Assembly (NCBI RefSeq): GCF_008641105.1
Contig: NZ_VTTI01000001.1
Location: 600,385 to 664,384 of the forward strand
Direction of reading: 5' to 3'
Length of the DNA stretch: 64,000 bases
Source of the DNA: Halopseudomonas salina
Lineage (GTDB): Bacteria > Pseudomonadota > Gammaproteobacteria > Pseudomonadales > Pseudomonadaceae
Below, in pieces: positions 16,512 through 28,454 of this stretch; position 1 is the first letter of the stretch; the number at the start of each line of letters is the position of its first letter. The notes below the pieces were generated by a model, which worked only from the letters and a program-made list of their open reading frames with translations, was not told where the DNA came from and ran no database searches. The position numbers and the translations under genes were made by a program.

Positions 16512-18365
16512 ATGCGCAACATGTTCAAACCCCTCTGGGTGCCAGTGCTTCTGCTGGCGCTTGTCGTATTGTTTGTCTGGAAATCAGACCTGGCCACCCT
16601 GGCGGCCGGCATAGCCCTGTTCATGCTTGGCATGTTCCACCTGCAGGATGGTTTCCGGGCTTTTACCGGTGGCGCGCTTGAGCGCTGGTTGAAGCGTAGT
16701 ACCAATCGCCTGTGGAAAAGTCTGCTATTTGGTGTGGCCAGCACGGCCCTGGTGCAATCCAGCTCACTGGTTACTCTCCTCACGATGGCCTTCCTGAGCG
16801 CCGGCATGATCAGCTTGGTGGCAGGCATAGGTATTATTTTTGGTGCCAACCTGGGAACCACAACGGGCGCCTGGCTGATTGCCCTTGTGGGCCTGAAGGT
16901 CGACCTGTCCGTAGCGGCAATGCCCCTGTTGGTATTCGGCGTCCTGCTTGGTCGCCGTGCCGAGAGTCTGTGGAAGGGGCTAGGCCAGTTACTGCTGGGT
17001 ATGGGCCTGCTTTTTCTGGGTATTGACCTGATGAAGGCGGGATTTGTCGGCTTCGAGGGTCTGCTGAGCCTGGACGGTTTGTCCGTATCCGGCTGGGTTG
17101 GCGTGCTGATTTATGCCTTTATCGGCCTGTTGGCTACGGTACTCATGCAGTCCAGCCATGCGGCGCTGATGTTGACGTTGGCTGCGCTGGCCAGTGGTCA
17201 GTTGCTGTATGGCAACGCACTGGCGATGGCGGTGGGTGCCAACCTGGGCACCACGGTCACCGCGGTTATCGGCGCCGTGGGTAGCAACAATGCCGGCCGC
17301 CGGCTGGCTGCTGCGCATATCCTGTTCAATCTGATCACCGCAGTGGTGGCCCTGGCAATCCTCCCCACATTGGTCAGATCGGTCGACTGGACCGCGGATC
17401 TTCTGGGCATTGCGGCCGAGGCCCATACCCTGAAGCTGGCATTATTCCACACCCTGTTCAACGTGCTGGGACTGTTGATCATGTTGCCGTGGATCCCGCT
17501 CCTGGTGAAGTACCTGATGCGCTGGCTGCCGGATCAGCCTGCGGTAGGGGATACCGTGACCGGGTCTGCGACCCTCAGCGAGCAGCCACGGATGCGTGCC
17601 CAGTTTCTCAATGACAGCGCGCTGCTGCATGCCGATACGGCACTCAAGGTGCTGGATCAGGAGGTGCGTAACCTCGCTGCACTTGCCCGTCAGGTCGTAG
17701 CTGCGGCGGTGTATCTGCCGCCGGGCGGTTTGCAGGATCTGTCCCGAGAGATGTTGCACCGGATGGTGTTGCGCAAGGTGCCCCTAGAGCGACGGGAGGA
17801 TGCAGAGGCGTTGTACGAGCGGCACGTCAAGGGTGTATACGCGGACATCATCGACTTCAGTAGCCGTATCGACCAGTCACTGCAGCCTGAGCAGCAGCAG
17901 TTGCTGCTGGATGACAATGCCGCCGCCCGCGAGTTGATCGAGGCAGTAAAAGCAGCAAACTATCTGCAACGGAACCTGCGCAAGCAGGTCGACAGCCAGC
18001 AACCTGCCATTCACCAGTCCTACGACATGTTGCGCGAACAATGTGGCCTGGCGATCGTCGAACTTGCCCGGTTGCTGGACATGCGCGGCGACCGCGAGGC
18101 GCAGACTGATGTGTTCGAGCATTACGAGGAAGAGGAAGCGTTTTTTGCCGAGCACTATCAGCAGGAGGTGCAAAGGCATCTGCGTAACCGGGAACTGGAC
18201 GGCTGGCAGGCGACGTCACTGCTTAACGACCTCCATGCCGTGCTACGTATCCGCCGTCATCTGTATCGCGCACATGTCATATTGGCCGAGAAGCCGTTGG
18301 CATCCACCGGTGAGGCCCTGGGTGAGCCGGGTGGCCGAATAGAACCGACCTTTACTCTGTCATGA
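16512..18365 (+). CDS. Na+/phosphate symporter family protein with PhoU-like C-terminus
   Basis: This 617-residue protein has two inverted membrane repeats, each with the QSS signature of the NptA/PNaS family: ALVQSSSLVTLL (about 76-87) and VLMQSSHAALML (about 210-221), each followed by GANLGTT. Residues 350-600 are soluble and helical, resembling PhoU. The protein should move phosphate (or a related anion) across the inner membrane with Na+. Its 3' end overlaps the convergent ggt by 14 bp, so the two transcripts share their ends. Confidence 0.9.
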   Translation: MRNMFKPLWVPVLLLALVVLFVWKSDLATLAAGIALFMLGMFHLQDGFRAFTGGALERWLKRSTNRLWKSLLFGVASTALVQSSSLVTLLTMAFLSAGMISLVAGIGIIFGANLGTTTGAWLIALVGLKVDLSVAAMPLLVFGVLLGRRAESLWKGLGQLLLGMGLLFLGIDLMKAGFVGFEGLLSLDGLSVSGWVGVLIYAFIGLLATVLMQSSHAALMLTLAALASGQLLYGNALAMAVGANLGTTVTAVIGAVGSNNAGRRLAAAHILFNLITAVVALAILPTLVRSVDWTADLLGIAAEAHTLKLALFHTLFNVLGLLIMLPWIPLLVKYLMRWLPDQPAVGDTVTGSATLSEQPRMRAQFLNDSALLHADTALKVLDQEVRNLAALARQVVAAAVYLPPGGLQDLSREMLHRMVLRKVPLERREDAEALYERHVKGVYADIIDFSSRIDQSLQPEQQQLLLDDNAAARELIEAVKAANYLQRNLRKQVDSQQPAIHQSYDMLREQCGLAIVELARLLDMRGDREAQTDVFEHYEEEEAFFAEHYQQEVQRHLRNRELDGWQATSLLNDLHAVLRIRRHLYRAHVILAEKPLASTGEALGEPGGRIEPTFTLS

Positions 18366-20097
18366 CTGCGGGCTGAGGCTCTGACTTGAACTCCGCCTCA
18401 GGTACAGTCTGGATCTGTGCCTGACCGACACCCCGGGGATCACTGGCAGCACTCAAGGTGCCATTGGTCTTGTCCCAGCGCACCGCATGCATGTCCCCGT
18501 AATCCCGGCCGACGGGCTTGATCTGGTGCCCCATGGCTTCCAGCTCGGCACGCTGTCCTGCATCCAAGGCAGCATCTTCAACCTGGATGTGGTCAGGCAG
18601 ATACTGGTGATGGAAGCGCGGGCGGCTCACCCAGGCGTCAGGCGTCTGGCCCTCGATTGCCTCCAGCGCACCCAGTAGCACCATGGTAATGATGCGGCTG
18701 CCGCCAGGCGTGCCAAGTACCGCCAGCTGCTGGCTGTTTTCCAGCATGGTTGGCGTCATACTTGACAGGGGACGCTTACCCGGAGCGATTGCGTTGGCCA
18801 CGCTGCCGGCCAGGCCGTAGGCGTTAACGCCCTCGGGGTCGGCAGCGAAGTCGTCCATTTCGTTATTCAGCAATACGCCGGTCCCCGGTACGGTGAAGGC
18901 GGCGCCGAAGGGCAGGTTGATACTGAGTGTCGCCGACACTGCGTTGCCTTGTCGGTCGATCAATGAAAAATGAGTGGTGTTATTGCCTTCGTTGAAGGGA
19001 GTCAGAGGGCCGAGTTCGGCGCTGGGCGTGGCGCGGGCAGGGTCTATATCGGCGGCCATGTTGCGGGCATGTTCCACGGATAGCAGCTGTTGCACTGGAG
19101 GCGTGACGAAGTCGCTATCACCCAGCAGCAGGCGGTCGCGGTAGACCCGGCGCATCAATTCCACCAGTTGGTGGGTCCATGCGCTAGTGCCAGGCTGCGC
19201 CTTTGGCAGTGCTTCCAGGCCCTGCAGCATTCCCGCCAGGGCAATGCCCCCGGCTGAGGGTAATGGCGCGCTGATTATCTCGTGGCCATGGCTGGAAAAC
19301 CGCACTGGTTGACGGGTAACTACCCGGTAAGCATCCAGATCGGCCTGTTGCCAGGCGCCGCCAGCGTCCCGCACCGCATCCAGCAGATGGTTGGCTACCG
19401 GGCCCTGGTAGAAGCCGGCACGGCCCTGGGTCGCCAGTTGCCTCAGGGTGATGGCCAGCTCCGGTTGGCGGATGACAGTGCCCTCGGCGGGCAGCTCGCC
19501 GTCGCGTAGAAACAACCGGGCGGTTTCTGCGTCGGCGCGCATGGCTTCGAGCCGGAAGCTGCCCAGGGCCCGATACCGGCTGGTAACGGCAAAACCTTGC
19601 TCTGCGGCGTCAATAGCTGGTTGTAGACTCTTGTGCAGGGGTAGATTGCCGTACTGTACGCTAAGCACAACCAGCGCGGCTGGCAGGCCCGGTATACCCG
19701 CAGCCCGCGGTCCATTGATGGCCGGATCCCGTTGTACCTCGCCCGCACTGTCACGGTAGAAATCGCGACCAGCGGTCAGCGGCGCAGTCTCGCGGGCATC
19801 CAGGAAGGCATATTCGGCCCCAGGCTGGGCATTCTTGCGGAGCAGAAAGAAAACACCGCCGCCGAGCCCCGAACTGTACGGCTCCACTACGCCCAGAGTA
19901 GCGGCAACCGCGACGGCGGCGTCAAAAGCATTACCGCCCTGATCGAGGATCTGGTGGCCGGCTGCGGTGGCCATCGGGTGGGCGCTGGCTACGGCCTGTT
20001 CTTCCAGGGCTGCGTGGGCAGGCAAGGTACTGCCAAGCAGAATGCATAACAGCAGGGGGATGGCCGCCAGGCGGGGTCGGCGCAGTCTGTATTGCAT
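18352..20097 (-). CDS. ggt: Gamma-glutamyltransferase (glutathione hydrolase proenzyme)
   Basis: This 581-residue periplasmic enzyme hydrolyses glutathione or transfers its gamma-glutamyl group. The signal peptide is about 1-29 (AAIPLLLCILLGSTLPAHA). Self-cleavage is expected before Thr374 in NNTTHFSLID, the equivalent of Thr391 in E. coli, giving large and small subunits. PFNEGNNTTHFS, GFGAAFTVPGTGVLLNNEMDDF-like residues (PGTGVLLNNEMDDF) and the glycine pair in TPGGSRI are seen. It follows the ferredoxin gene by 4 nt in the operon coaD-ferredoxin-ggt, the order known from P. aeruginosa. Confidence 0.94.
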   Translation of the reverse strand: MQYRLRRPRLAAIPLLLCILLGSTLPAHAALEEQAVASAHPMATAAGHQILDQGGNAFDAAVAVAATLGVVEPYSSGLGGGVFFLLRKNAQPGAEYAFLDARETAPLTAGRDFYRDSAGEVQRDPAINGPRAAGIPGLPAALVVLSVQYGNLPLHKSLQPAIDAAEQGFAVTSRYRALGSFRLEAMRADAETARLFLRDGELPAEGTVIRQPELAITLRQLATQGRAGFYQGPVANHLLDAVRDAGGAWQQADLDAYRVVTRQPVRFSSHGHEIISAPLPSAGGIALAGMLQGLEALPKAQPGTSAWTHQLVELMRRVYRDRLLLGDSDFVTPPVQQLLSVEHARNMAADIDPARATPSAELGPLTPFNEGNNTTHFSLIDRQGNAVSATLSINLPFGAAFTVPGTGVLLNNEMDDFAADPEGVNAYGLAGSVANAIAPGKRPLSSMTPTMLENSQQLAVLGTPGGSRIITMVLLGALEAIEGQTPDAWVSRPRFHHQYLPDHIQVEDAALDAGQRAELEAMGHQIKPVGRDYGDMHAVRWDKTNGTLSAASDPRGVGQAQIQTVPEAEFKSEPQPAVMTE

Positions 20098-20101
20098 GGG
20101 C

Positions 20102-22545
<2,444 letters not shown>

Positions 22546-22565
22546 GTCGATTTACCTGCAGAGAA

Positions 22566-23099
22566 TCAGATTTGCGGCGGGCCGGGATAACCGGCGGCGG
22601 CCCAGGAAGCGGGGGTGGCGTACCAGGCCATCAGAAGCAACTGGCTGAGGGCGTTGTGGCCCTGGCGCAGCATGTCCAGACGGCTATCGCGCCAGCGTTT
22701 CAGAAAGGCCTGCACCTCGGCAATTGACGCCTTGTCCCAACTGCCCCAGATGCCGGTCATCGGACCACGTGTAATAGGCATCGACAGCATGCCAAGCAGG
22801 TCGGTGACCTGTGTCTGTACCGCTGTGGAGGTCCAGGCCAGAGTGGTGTCCAACTGGTCTATAGCGGCTTGCAGCGTATCCTGGCTGAGCGCTGGATGCG
22901 GCCCTACCAGGCCACTCATGATCGCCGCCACCACCGGAATATCCGTATCGCGCAGTACTGAATAACCGACGCCGGGTTGGCTGCTGCTGCAACCGGAAAG
23001 GGTGGCTGTCATGCCCACTGTGGCCAGCGTCGCGCTGGCACCCAGACCGAGCTTCAACAGATCCCGCCGGTTGATCCGGGCGGAGTTGATAGAGTTCAT
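22566..23099 (-). CDS. Tat-exported lipoprotein, probable small subunit of the GMC dehydrogenase
   Basis: This 177-residue protein starts with a twin-arginine signal (INRRDLLKLGLGASATLATV, Arg11-Arg12) that ends in a lipobox LSGC with Cys37. It should therefore fold in the cytoplasm, cross by Tat and be lipid-anchored. The mature part (about 140 residues, helical, Trp-rich) resembles small accessory subunits encoded next to GMC dehydrogenases. The tail is short (AAAGYPGPPQI). It lies between calB-like and GMC genes (16 and 20 nt gaps). The role as a carrier for the signal-less GMC subunit is inference. Confidence 0.75.
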   Translation of the reverse strand: MNSINSARINRRDLLKLGLGASATLATVGMTATLSGCSSSQPGVGYSVLRDTDIPVVAAIMSGLVGPHPALSQDTLQAAIDQLDTTLAWTSTAVQTQVTDLLGMLSMPITRGPMTGIWGSWDKASIAEVQAFLKRWRDSRLDMLRQGHNALSQLLLMAWYATPASWAAAGYPGPPQI

Positions 23100-23115
23100 T
23101 TTCGGCTCCCCGCCA

Positions 23116-24558
23116 TTAACGGATGAACAACTTGTAGACCAGCTTCAATACCGCACCACCATAGGGAGGATAGATAGGCCGCGCGCCATTGAAGCGTTGC
23201 TTGATATATATGCCCTTGGCCTTGCTGAAGGTCAGAAAACCTTCATGGCCATGGTAGTGCCCCATGCCCGAGGGGCCGATACCACCGAAGGGCATGTCAT
23301 CCTGTGCCACGTGGAGGATGGTGTCGTTGATACACATGCCGCCCGCATGGGTCTGATTCATCAGCCGCTCCTGCTCGGGCTTGTCATAGCCGAAGTAGTA
23401 GAGTGCCAGTGGCCGCGGGCGGTCTGCTATGTATTCCATGGCATCTTCAATGCGGTCGTAGGGCAGAATCGGCATCAGGGGACCAAAGATCTCTTCCTGC
23501 ATGATTTTCATGTCGTCGGTGACATCCAGCAGCAGGGTCGGGGGCAGAATCCGCGTGTCGCTGAACTCCTCGTCCTTCGGATTCAGCTCGATGACCCGTG
23601 CGCCCTTGTCGCGAGCATCCTGGAGATAACCCTGGATGCGCTGGTGCTGACGGGGATTCACCACCTGGGTGTAGTCGGTATTGTCACGCAGGCTGGGGTA
23701 GAGCCGCGCAAACTGCATGCGCAGGGCTTCGATCAGCTCATCAACACGTTCTCGGGGGCACAGCACATAATCGGGGGCCACACAGGTCTGTCCGGCGTTC
23801 ACGCCCTTGCCGAAGGCGATGCGTTCTGCCGCGTCGGCAATGGGCACATTCTTGGAGACGATGGCCGGTGACTTGCCGCCCAATTCCAGGGTGACAGGGG
23901 TCAGGTTCTCCGCTGCTGCGCGCATAACGTGCTTGCCGATACTGGTGGCCCCGGTGAACAACAGGTGATCGAAGGGCAGTTGGGAAAATGCCATGCCCAC
24001 CTCGGCCTCACCGGTCACCACGGCGACCTGATCCTCGGGGTAGATATCCGCGAGCATCTGCGCAAACACCCTGGCTGTCTCGGGGGTGGATTCGCTCATC
24101 TTGATCATCACCCGGTTGCCGGCCGCCAGCGCGCCGGTCAGCGGCCCCATGGCCAGATACAGCGGATAATTCCAGGGTACGATAACGCCCACCACGCCCA
24201 GGGGCTGATAGATCACCTTGGCCTTGCCGGGCTGGAAGGCCATGCCAACGTGCCGGCTGGATGGCTTCATCCAGCGGCGCAGGCGCTTGCTCACGTATTT
24301 GATTCCCTCAAGGGCGGGCAGTATTTCCGCCAATTTGGTCTCGTCAGCAGAGCGGCGGCCAAAATCGGTGCTGATGGCCCTGATCAGCGGTTCCTGATAG
24401 CGCAACAGCGCTGCCTTCAGGGATTGGAGAGTTTCGATCCGTTTGTCTGCCGTGGGCATGGGATCATGACGAAAGGCCGCACGCTGTTGCTTGAACAATA
24501 GCTGCATTCGCGAAATCGACTGTTGCTGGTCCTGCATATAAGCAATATCGGCTACCAT
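23116..24558 (-). CDS. Aldehyde dehydrogenase, coniferyl-aldehyde-dehydrogenase type (CalB-like)
   Basis: This 480-residue NAD(P)-dependent aldehyde dehydrogenase contains VIVPWNYPLYLAMGPLTGAL (about 127-146), the general base in LELGGKSPAIV, and the nucleophilic cysteine in NAGQTCVAPDY. The protein ends with a hydrophobic tail (GAVLKLVYKLFIR), a feature of membrane-associated class 3 enzymes acting on long-chain or hydrophobic aldehydes. It is first in the operon with the Tat lipoprotein and GMC genes. Its promoter carries a perfect palindrome in the spacer and faces the divergent TetR gene, so it is probably derepressed by a hydrophobic ligand (inference). Confidence 0.88.
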   Translation of the reverse strand: MVADIAYMQDQQQSISRMQLLFKQQRAAFRHDPMPTADKRIETLQSLKAALLRYQEPLIRAISTDFGRRSADETKLAEILPALEGIKYVSKRLRRWMKPSSRHVGMAFQPGKAKVIYQPLGVVGVIVPWNYPLYLAMGPLTGALAAGNRVMIKMSESTPETARVFAQMLADIYPEDQVAVVTGEAEVGMAFSQLPFDHLLFTGATSIGKHVMRAAAENLTPVTLELGGKSPAIVSKNVPIADAAERIAFGKGVNAGQTCVAPDYVLCPRERVDELIEALRMQFARLYPSLRDNTDYTQVVNPRQHQRIQGYLQDARDKGARVIELNPKDEEFSDTRILPPTLLLDVTDDMKIMQEEIFGPLMPILPYDRIEDAMEYIADRPRPLALYYFGYDKPEQERLMNQTHAGGMCINDTILHVAQDDMPFGGIGPSGMGHYHGHEGFLTFSKAKGIYIKQRFNGARPIYPPYGGAVLKLVYKLFIR

Positions 24559-24608
24559 GGCAACGCTCCGGCAGACCTTTATGGGCCTGTTTTATTTGAG
24601 AAAGGGTA

Positions 24609-24637
24609 TTTTTAGAGCAATTGCTCTAAGCTGTCAA
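24609..24637 (-). promoter_or_regulatory. Sigma-70-type promoter with a TetR-type operator in its spacer
   Basis: On the minus strand TTGACA (24637-24632) and TAAAAA (24614-24609) are separated by exactly 17 nt. The spacer and the edge of the -10 hold the perfect 18-bp palindrome TTAGAGCAATTGCTCTAA (24612-24629). Binding there would block RNA polymerase on the aldehyde dehydrogenase operon. The divergent TetR gene starts 62 bp away and is the obvious candidate regulator. Confidence 0.75.
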
Positions 24638-24690
24638 TGCAACTGCCCGTTCGGTGGGACATCCGAAACATTTTGACACTGAGAGAAGGC

Positions 24691-25332
24691 ATGAAAACCC
24701 GCGATCGCATACTCAACGCAAGCCTCCAGCTATTCAACGAGCTCGGCGAGCGCTCGGTAACCACCAACCATATCGCGGTGCATCTGGGTATGTCGCCGGG
24801 CAACCTGTATTACCATTTTCGCAATAAGCAGCAGATCATTGCCGAGCTGTTCAGCGCCTATGAGCAACAGGTGGACGCTTATCTGAGTGTGCCGGAGGGT
24901 CGGTCGCTGGTCATCGCTGACAAGGCGCATTACCTGGAGTCGATCTTTGCCGGGCTTTGGGATTACCGATTTCTGCACCGGGATCTGGAACACTTGCTCA
25001 ACAGCGATCCGGACCTGGCTCAGCGGTATCGGGTGTTCTCCCAGCGCTGTGTCCAGAGCGGCCAGAGGATTTACCAGGGCCTGGTCGACGCCGACATTCT
25101 CTGTAGCGAGCGCACCGATCCACAGGCATTGGCGACCAACAGTTGGCTGTTGATGACCGGCTGGGTGGGCTATCTGTATACGACGGTGCTGGACCCCGAG
25201 CAGCCGCAGCTGACGCCAGATCTGTTGCGGCGGGGCGTCTACCAGGTGCTGGCGCAGGAACGCGGGCTGCTGACCGAGAGCTCGCGAGAGGCCGTGCAGG
25301 CCATGCTGGATGATTATTACGTGCCGCTGTGA
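24691..25332 (+). CDS. TetR-family transcriptional regulator
   Basis: This 213-residue regulator has the N-terminal helix-turn-helix TTNHIAVHLGMSPGNLYYHFRNK (about 24-46), and the rest is a helical ligand-binding domain of the type seen in AcrR/PsrA relatives (YRFLHRDLEHLLNSDPDL). I chose the ATG at 24691, directly after GAGAGAAGGC, instead of an in-frame ATG 54 nt upstream. It is divergent from the aldehyde dehydrogenase/Tat lipoprotein/GMC operon and probably binds the palindrome at 24612-24629. The inducer is unknown. Autoregulation is likely since the site lies in the shared intergenic region. Confidence 0.9.
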   Translation: MKTRDRILNASLQLFNELGERSVTTNHIAVHLGMSPGNLYYHFRNKQQIIAELFSAYEQQVDAYLSVPEGRSLVIADKAHYLESIFAGLWDYRFLHRDLEHLLNSDPDLAQRYRVFSQRCVQSGQRIYQGLVDADILCSERTDPQALATNSWLLMTGWVGYLYTTVLDPEQPQLTPDLLRRGVYQVLAQERGLLTESSREAVQAMLDDYYVPL

Positions 25333-25342
25333 GGCTGATTAC

Positions 25343-26320
25343 CTACTGCTCAGCAAACCATTGCGGCAGGCGCCGCTCCAGGTAGAAGCGCGGATTGAAT
25401 GGGGAGCCCTCTACAAAACCGACATGCCCGCCGCCGGGATGCAGCTCGAACCGGGTGCCGGGGGCCAGCTCGCTCTGTTCGGGCAGGCTGTGGGGATAGA
25501 CAAAGGGATCGTTCAGCGCCTGGATGAGCAGCGTGGGTACGCTGATGGTACCCAGGAAAAAGCGGCTACTGCAGCGACGATAGTAATCCTCGGCGCTGGC
25601 GTAGCCATGTAACGGGGCCGTGACACGATCATCGAAATCCCAGAATGAATCCATGCCCTCCAACGAGCCGAGCGCGGCCAGACTGGCTTGCTCGGCTTCG
25701 CGCCCCTGGTGGGCAAACAGGCGTTGCTTGTTCCTGACGTAGGCCAGCATGTCGCGCATGAAGCGCGCCTGATAGACCCGTGAAAATCCCAGTTGCAAGC
25801 GGTCCGCGCACTGGTCCAGGCGAAAGGGCACAGACACTGCAGCGGCGGCCTCAAGGAGCGAGTCGTTGCCGCGCTCGCCCAGGTATTTCAACAGCACATT
25901 GCCGCCGAGGGAGTAACCCGCTGCATACAGGCGTCGGTGCGGGGCGGCTGCGTGCAAGTGGGTAATAACCTCGGCCAGGTCCTCGCTGGCGCCGGAGTGG
26001 TAGCCACGGGCCAGGTGATTGGGCTCCCCGGAACAGCCACGCCAGTTCACAGCCACGCTCGGCCAGCCCATCGCGGCCAGCGCTTGCTGCTGACCGAGGA
26101 TATACAGCGAGCTGGAGCTGCCGGTCAGACCGTGCAGGAGAATCACGCAGGGCTGGTCCGCTGTGTCCGGCCCGTACCAGTCCAGATCAAGAAAGTCGCC
26201 GTCGGCCAGGGTCAGACGTTCGCGGCGCCGCTCCAGCGCAGGGGCAGTGCGGCACAGCGGGCCATACAGAGTGGGCAGGTGCCCGCCAGGCAACCATCTG
26301 GCGGGGCGGAACGGGGTCAT
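25343..26320 (-). CDS. Alpha/beta hydrolase, YheT family
   Basis: This 325-residue hydrolase has the oxyanion HG motif VILLHGLTGSS, the nucleophile elbow AAGYSLGGNVLLKYLGE (serine in GYSLGG), and the late aspartate and histidine regions (ALNDPFVYP and HPGGGHVGFVEG). RPARWLPGGHLPTLYGPL near the start is characteristic of the YheT/ABHD1-3 branch. I chose the ATG at 26320, which overlaps the rsmD stop as ATGA. It ends the four-gene unit with the M16 pair and rsmD. The natural substrate is unknown; esters or lipids are likely. Confidence 0.88.
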   Translation of the reverse strand: MTPFRPARWLPGGHLPTLYGPLCRTAPALERRRERLTLADGDFLDLDWYGPDTADQPCVILLHGLTGSSSSLYILGQQQALAAMGWPSVAVNWRGCSGEPNHLARGYHSGASEDLAEVITHLHAAAPHRRLYAAGYSLGGNVLLKYLGERGNDSLLEAAAAVSVPFRLDQCADRLQLGFSRVYQARFMRDMLAYVRNKQRLFAHQGREAEQASLAALGSLEGMDSFWDFDDRVTAPLHGYASAEDYYRRCSSRFFLGTISVPTLLIQALNDPFVYPHSLPEQSELAPGTRFELHPGGGHVGFVEGSPFNPRFYLERRLPQWFAEQ

Positions 26321-26892
26321 GCGTTGCGTTGCCAGAGGCTGTACCAGACTTGTCCGGCGCGCTTTTCCCGGTGCAGTGACCAGGTGGCAGGCCGTGGCAG
26401 CTGGCTTGGCGGGCATTCGCTTTCGGTATAGATCATTGCGTCAGCGCTCAGCCAACCGTTGTCTTCCAGCGCCGCACAGGCTGGCGCTAACAGGTCCTGG
26501 CGAAACGGTGGATCCAGAAAGGCGAGCTCAAAGGGCTCCGCAGGCGGGGTAGACAGCATGGCCACAGCGTCCTGCTGGCGTACTTCCGCCCGGTCGCAGT
26601 CCAGGGTCTGTAGATGCCCGCGCAAGGTATTGACCACTTCCCGGCTGGTGTCGCCGGCAAGGACCCAGGCGGCACCGCGGGACAGGGCTTCCAGGGTCAG
26701 AGCGCCGCTTCCGGCAAAGGGATCCACGCAGCGCGCCCCTTCGATATGGCCACTGAGCCAGTTGAACAGGGTCTCGCGCACCCGGTCCGGCGTTGGCCGC
26801 AAGCCGGGCTGCTCGGTGAAGCTGAAACGGCGGCTGCGCCAGTTGCCGGCAATGATGCGCAACTGGCTCTGACGATTGGTTCCGGGCTTCAT
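26317..26892 (-). CDS. rsmD: 16S rRNA (guanine(966)-N(2))-methyltransferase
   Basis: This 191-residue SAM-dependent methyltransferase modifies G966 of 16S rRNA in the assembled 30S particle. Visible are the N-terminal RIIAGNWRSRRFSF, RPTPDRVRETLFNWL, the SAM site VDPFAGSGALTLEALSRGA and the catalytic LAFLDPPF (DPPF motif). It overlaps both neighbours by 4 nt (ATGA), the upstream M16 gene and the downstream hydrolase. In Pseudomonas rsmD lies between the M16 genes and coaD, which fits. Confidence 0.95.
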   Translation of the reverse strand: MKPGTNRQSQLRIIAGNWRSRRFSFTEQPGLRPTPDRVRETLFNWLSGHIEGARCVDPFAGSGALTLEALSRGAAWVLAGDTSREVVNTLRGHLQTLDCDRAEVRQQDAVAMLSTPPAEPFELAFLDPPFRQDLLAPACAALEDNGWLSADAMIYTESECPPSQLPRPATWSLHREKRAGQVWYSLWQRNA

Positions 26893-28454
26893 TGTGCGGA
26901 CTCCGGCGGCGCATCCGGCACAATAACCTCGTCGGTCGCTTCGGCGTCTTTCAGTGCATTCACTTCGGCCATAACGGGTTCAGGTCCGACTGTCACGATA
27001 AGCCGACGCTGCGGATCGATGTGGCGCTGAAAGGCCGCGCGCACGTCCTCAACCTCAAGCTTCTCCACCTGATCAAGAAACAGTTGCATGTGGTTGAGCG
27101 GCAATCCGTAAAAACCGATCATGCCCAGTTGGCCAACGATGGCATCATTGCTCGCCGTGGACAGGGGAAACTCCCCCATGATCTGACGCTTGGTGCGGAT
27201 CAGCTCCGCCTCGGTCGGCCCCTCACTAACGAACTCTTCGAGGGTTGCATCTATCACTTCCAATGCCAGTTCGACCTGATCGTTGCGCGTCTGCATGCCA
27301 ATCTGGAATGGGCCTGCGGCCTGCATGGGCACCAGGCTGCTGCTGACCGAATAGGACAGGCCACGCTCTTCGCGAATCTGTTCCATCAGGCGTGAACCAA
27401 AGCCGGAGCCACCGAGAATCTGGTTGCCCACGTAGAGCGCCGCGTAGTCGGGGTCGTGCCGGCTGATACCCAGTTGGCCGAGGAGAATGTGGGTCTGCTG
27501 CGAATTGAACACTACATGCTCATGCCGGGACGTCACCTGATCGGGCTGGGCCACCGCGGCCACTGCCGGGCCCTGGGGTAGGGTGCGGGAAAGGCGACTG
27601 GCGATACGCTCCGCCTCTGCTCTGTCGATATTGCCCACCATGGCGATCACCGCATTGCCGGCGGTGTAATACTCTTTGTGAAAGGTGTCCAGGATGCCCG
27701 GCGTCAGCAGAGCCAGGCTCTCTGGCTCGCCCGAGGGCAGGCTGCCGTAGGGGTGCTCGGGGTAGAGCCCCGCCCAGAAGGCTTCGCTACCCAGCGCGCC
27801 AGGGCTCTGCAGACGCATCTGCAGACTGGCCTGCAGCTGATTGCGCAGACGTTCGAAGGCGTCGGCGGGGAAGCTCGGCTGGCTAACTACACGGGTAAAC
27901 AGGTCCAGGGCCGGCTGCAGCTTGTCGTGGGCGGTCAGCGTCCGCAGGCCGGTCAGCGCCATATCGCGGTGGGAGCTGTTGTCGTACTGGGCGCCAAGTT
28001 TTTCGAAGCCCGCGGCGATTGCGCCGGAATCCATACCCTCGATCCCCTCGTTGAGCATGCCATTGGTAACCATGGCCAGGCCCGGGAGGGTGCCATCGCG
28101 GCTGGCGCCGGCAGCGAAGAGTAGCTGCACGTCGAGCATTGGCAGCTCGACGGCCTGCATGAAATAGACACGCGCGCCTTCGTCCGTGGTCCAGTGCTGC
28201 AGGTCCAGGCTGCGACGCGCGGGCGCCTTGTCCAGGTTGATGCGCTGCAAGGAGTCCAGCTCAGGTAACGTATCGGTGCTGGCCTCCGAGGGCAGCGCAT
28301 CGTTCGATTCGGCCGCGGGTGCCTGCTCTGCGGCGGCGGTTTCAATAGCCGGTTCGTCTGGCTTGATCGATTTGCTCAACAACAACGCGAAAACGAGCAC
28401 CAGCACAACTACGGCCAGCACCCAGCGAACCATGGGTATGGGTTTTGCCGACAT
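26889..28454 (-). CDS. M16-family peptidase-like protein without zinc motif (probable non-catalytic partner)
   Basis: This 521-residue membrane-anchored protein has an N-terminal span (about 8-27, VLAVVVLVLVFALLL), a low-complexity linker (about 28-75) and two M16 folds. The place of the inverted zinc motif HxxEH reads AMVTNGMLNEG, so no metal site is present. The second half has the R/Y pattern of M16 (GFGSRLMEQIREERGLSYSV), which in two-subunit M16B enzymes binds substrate. The start at 28454 overlaps the stop of the active partner gene (TGATG). It should pair with that protein in the periplasm (inference). Confidence 0.85.
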   Translation of the reverse strand: MSAKPIPMVRWVLAVVVLVLVFALLLSKSIKPDEPAIETAAAEQAPAAESNDALPSEASTDTLPELDSLQRINLDKAPARRSLDLQHWTTDEGARVYFMQAVELPMLDVQLLFAAGASRDGTLPGLAMVTNGMLNEGIEGMDSGAIAAGFEKLGAQYDNSSHRDMALTGLRTLTAHDKLQPALDLFTRVVSQPSFPADAFERLRNQLQASLQMRLQSPGALGSEAFWAGLYPEHPYGSLPSGEPESLALLTPGILDTFHKEYYTAGNAVIAMVGNIDRAEAERIASRLSRTLPQGPAVAAVAQPDQVTSRHEHVVFNSQQTHILLGQLGISRHDPDYAALYVGNQILGGSGFGSRLMEQIREERGLSYSVSSSLVPMQAAGPFQIGMQTRNDQVELALEVIDATLEEFVSEGPTEAELIRTKRQIMGEFPLSTASNDAIVGQLGMIGFYGLPLNHMQLFLDQVEKLEVEDVRAAFQRHIDPQRRLIVTVGPEPVMAEVNALKDAEATDEVIVPDAPPESAQ

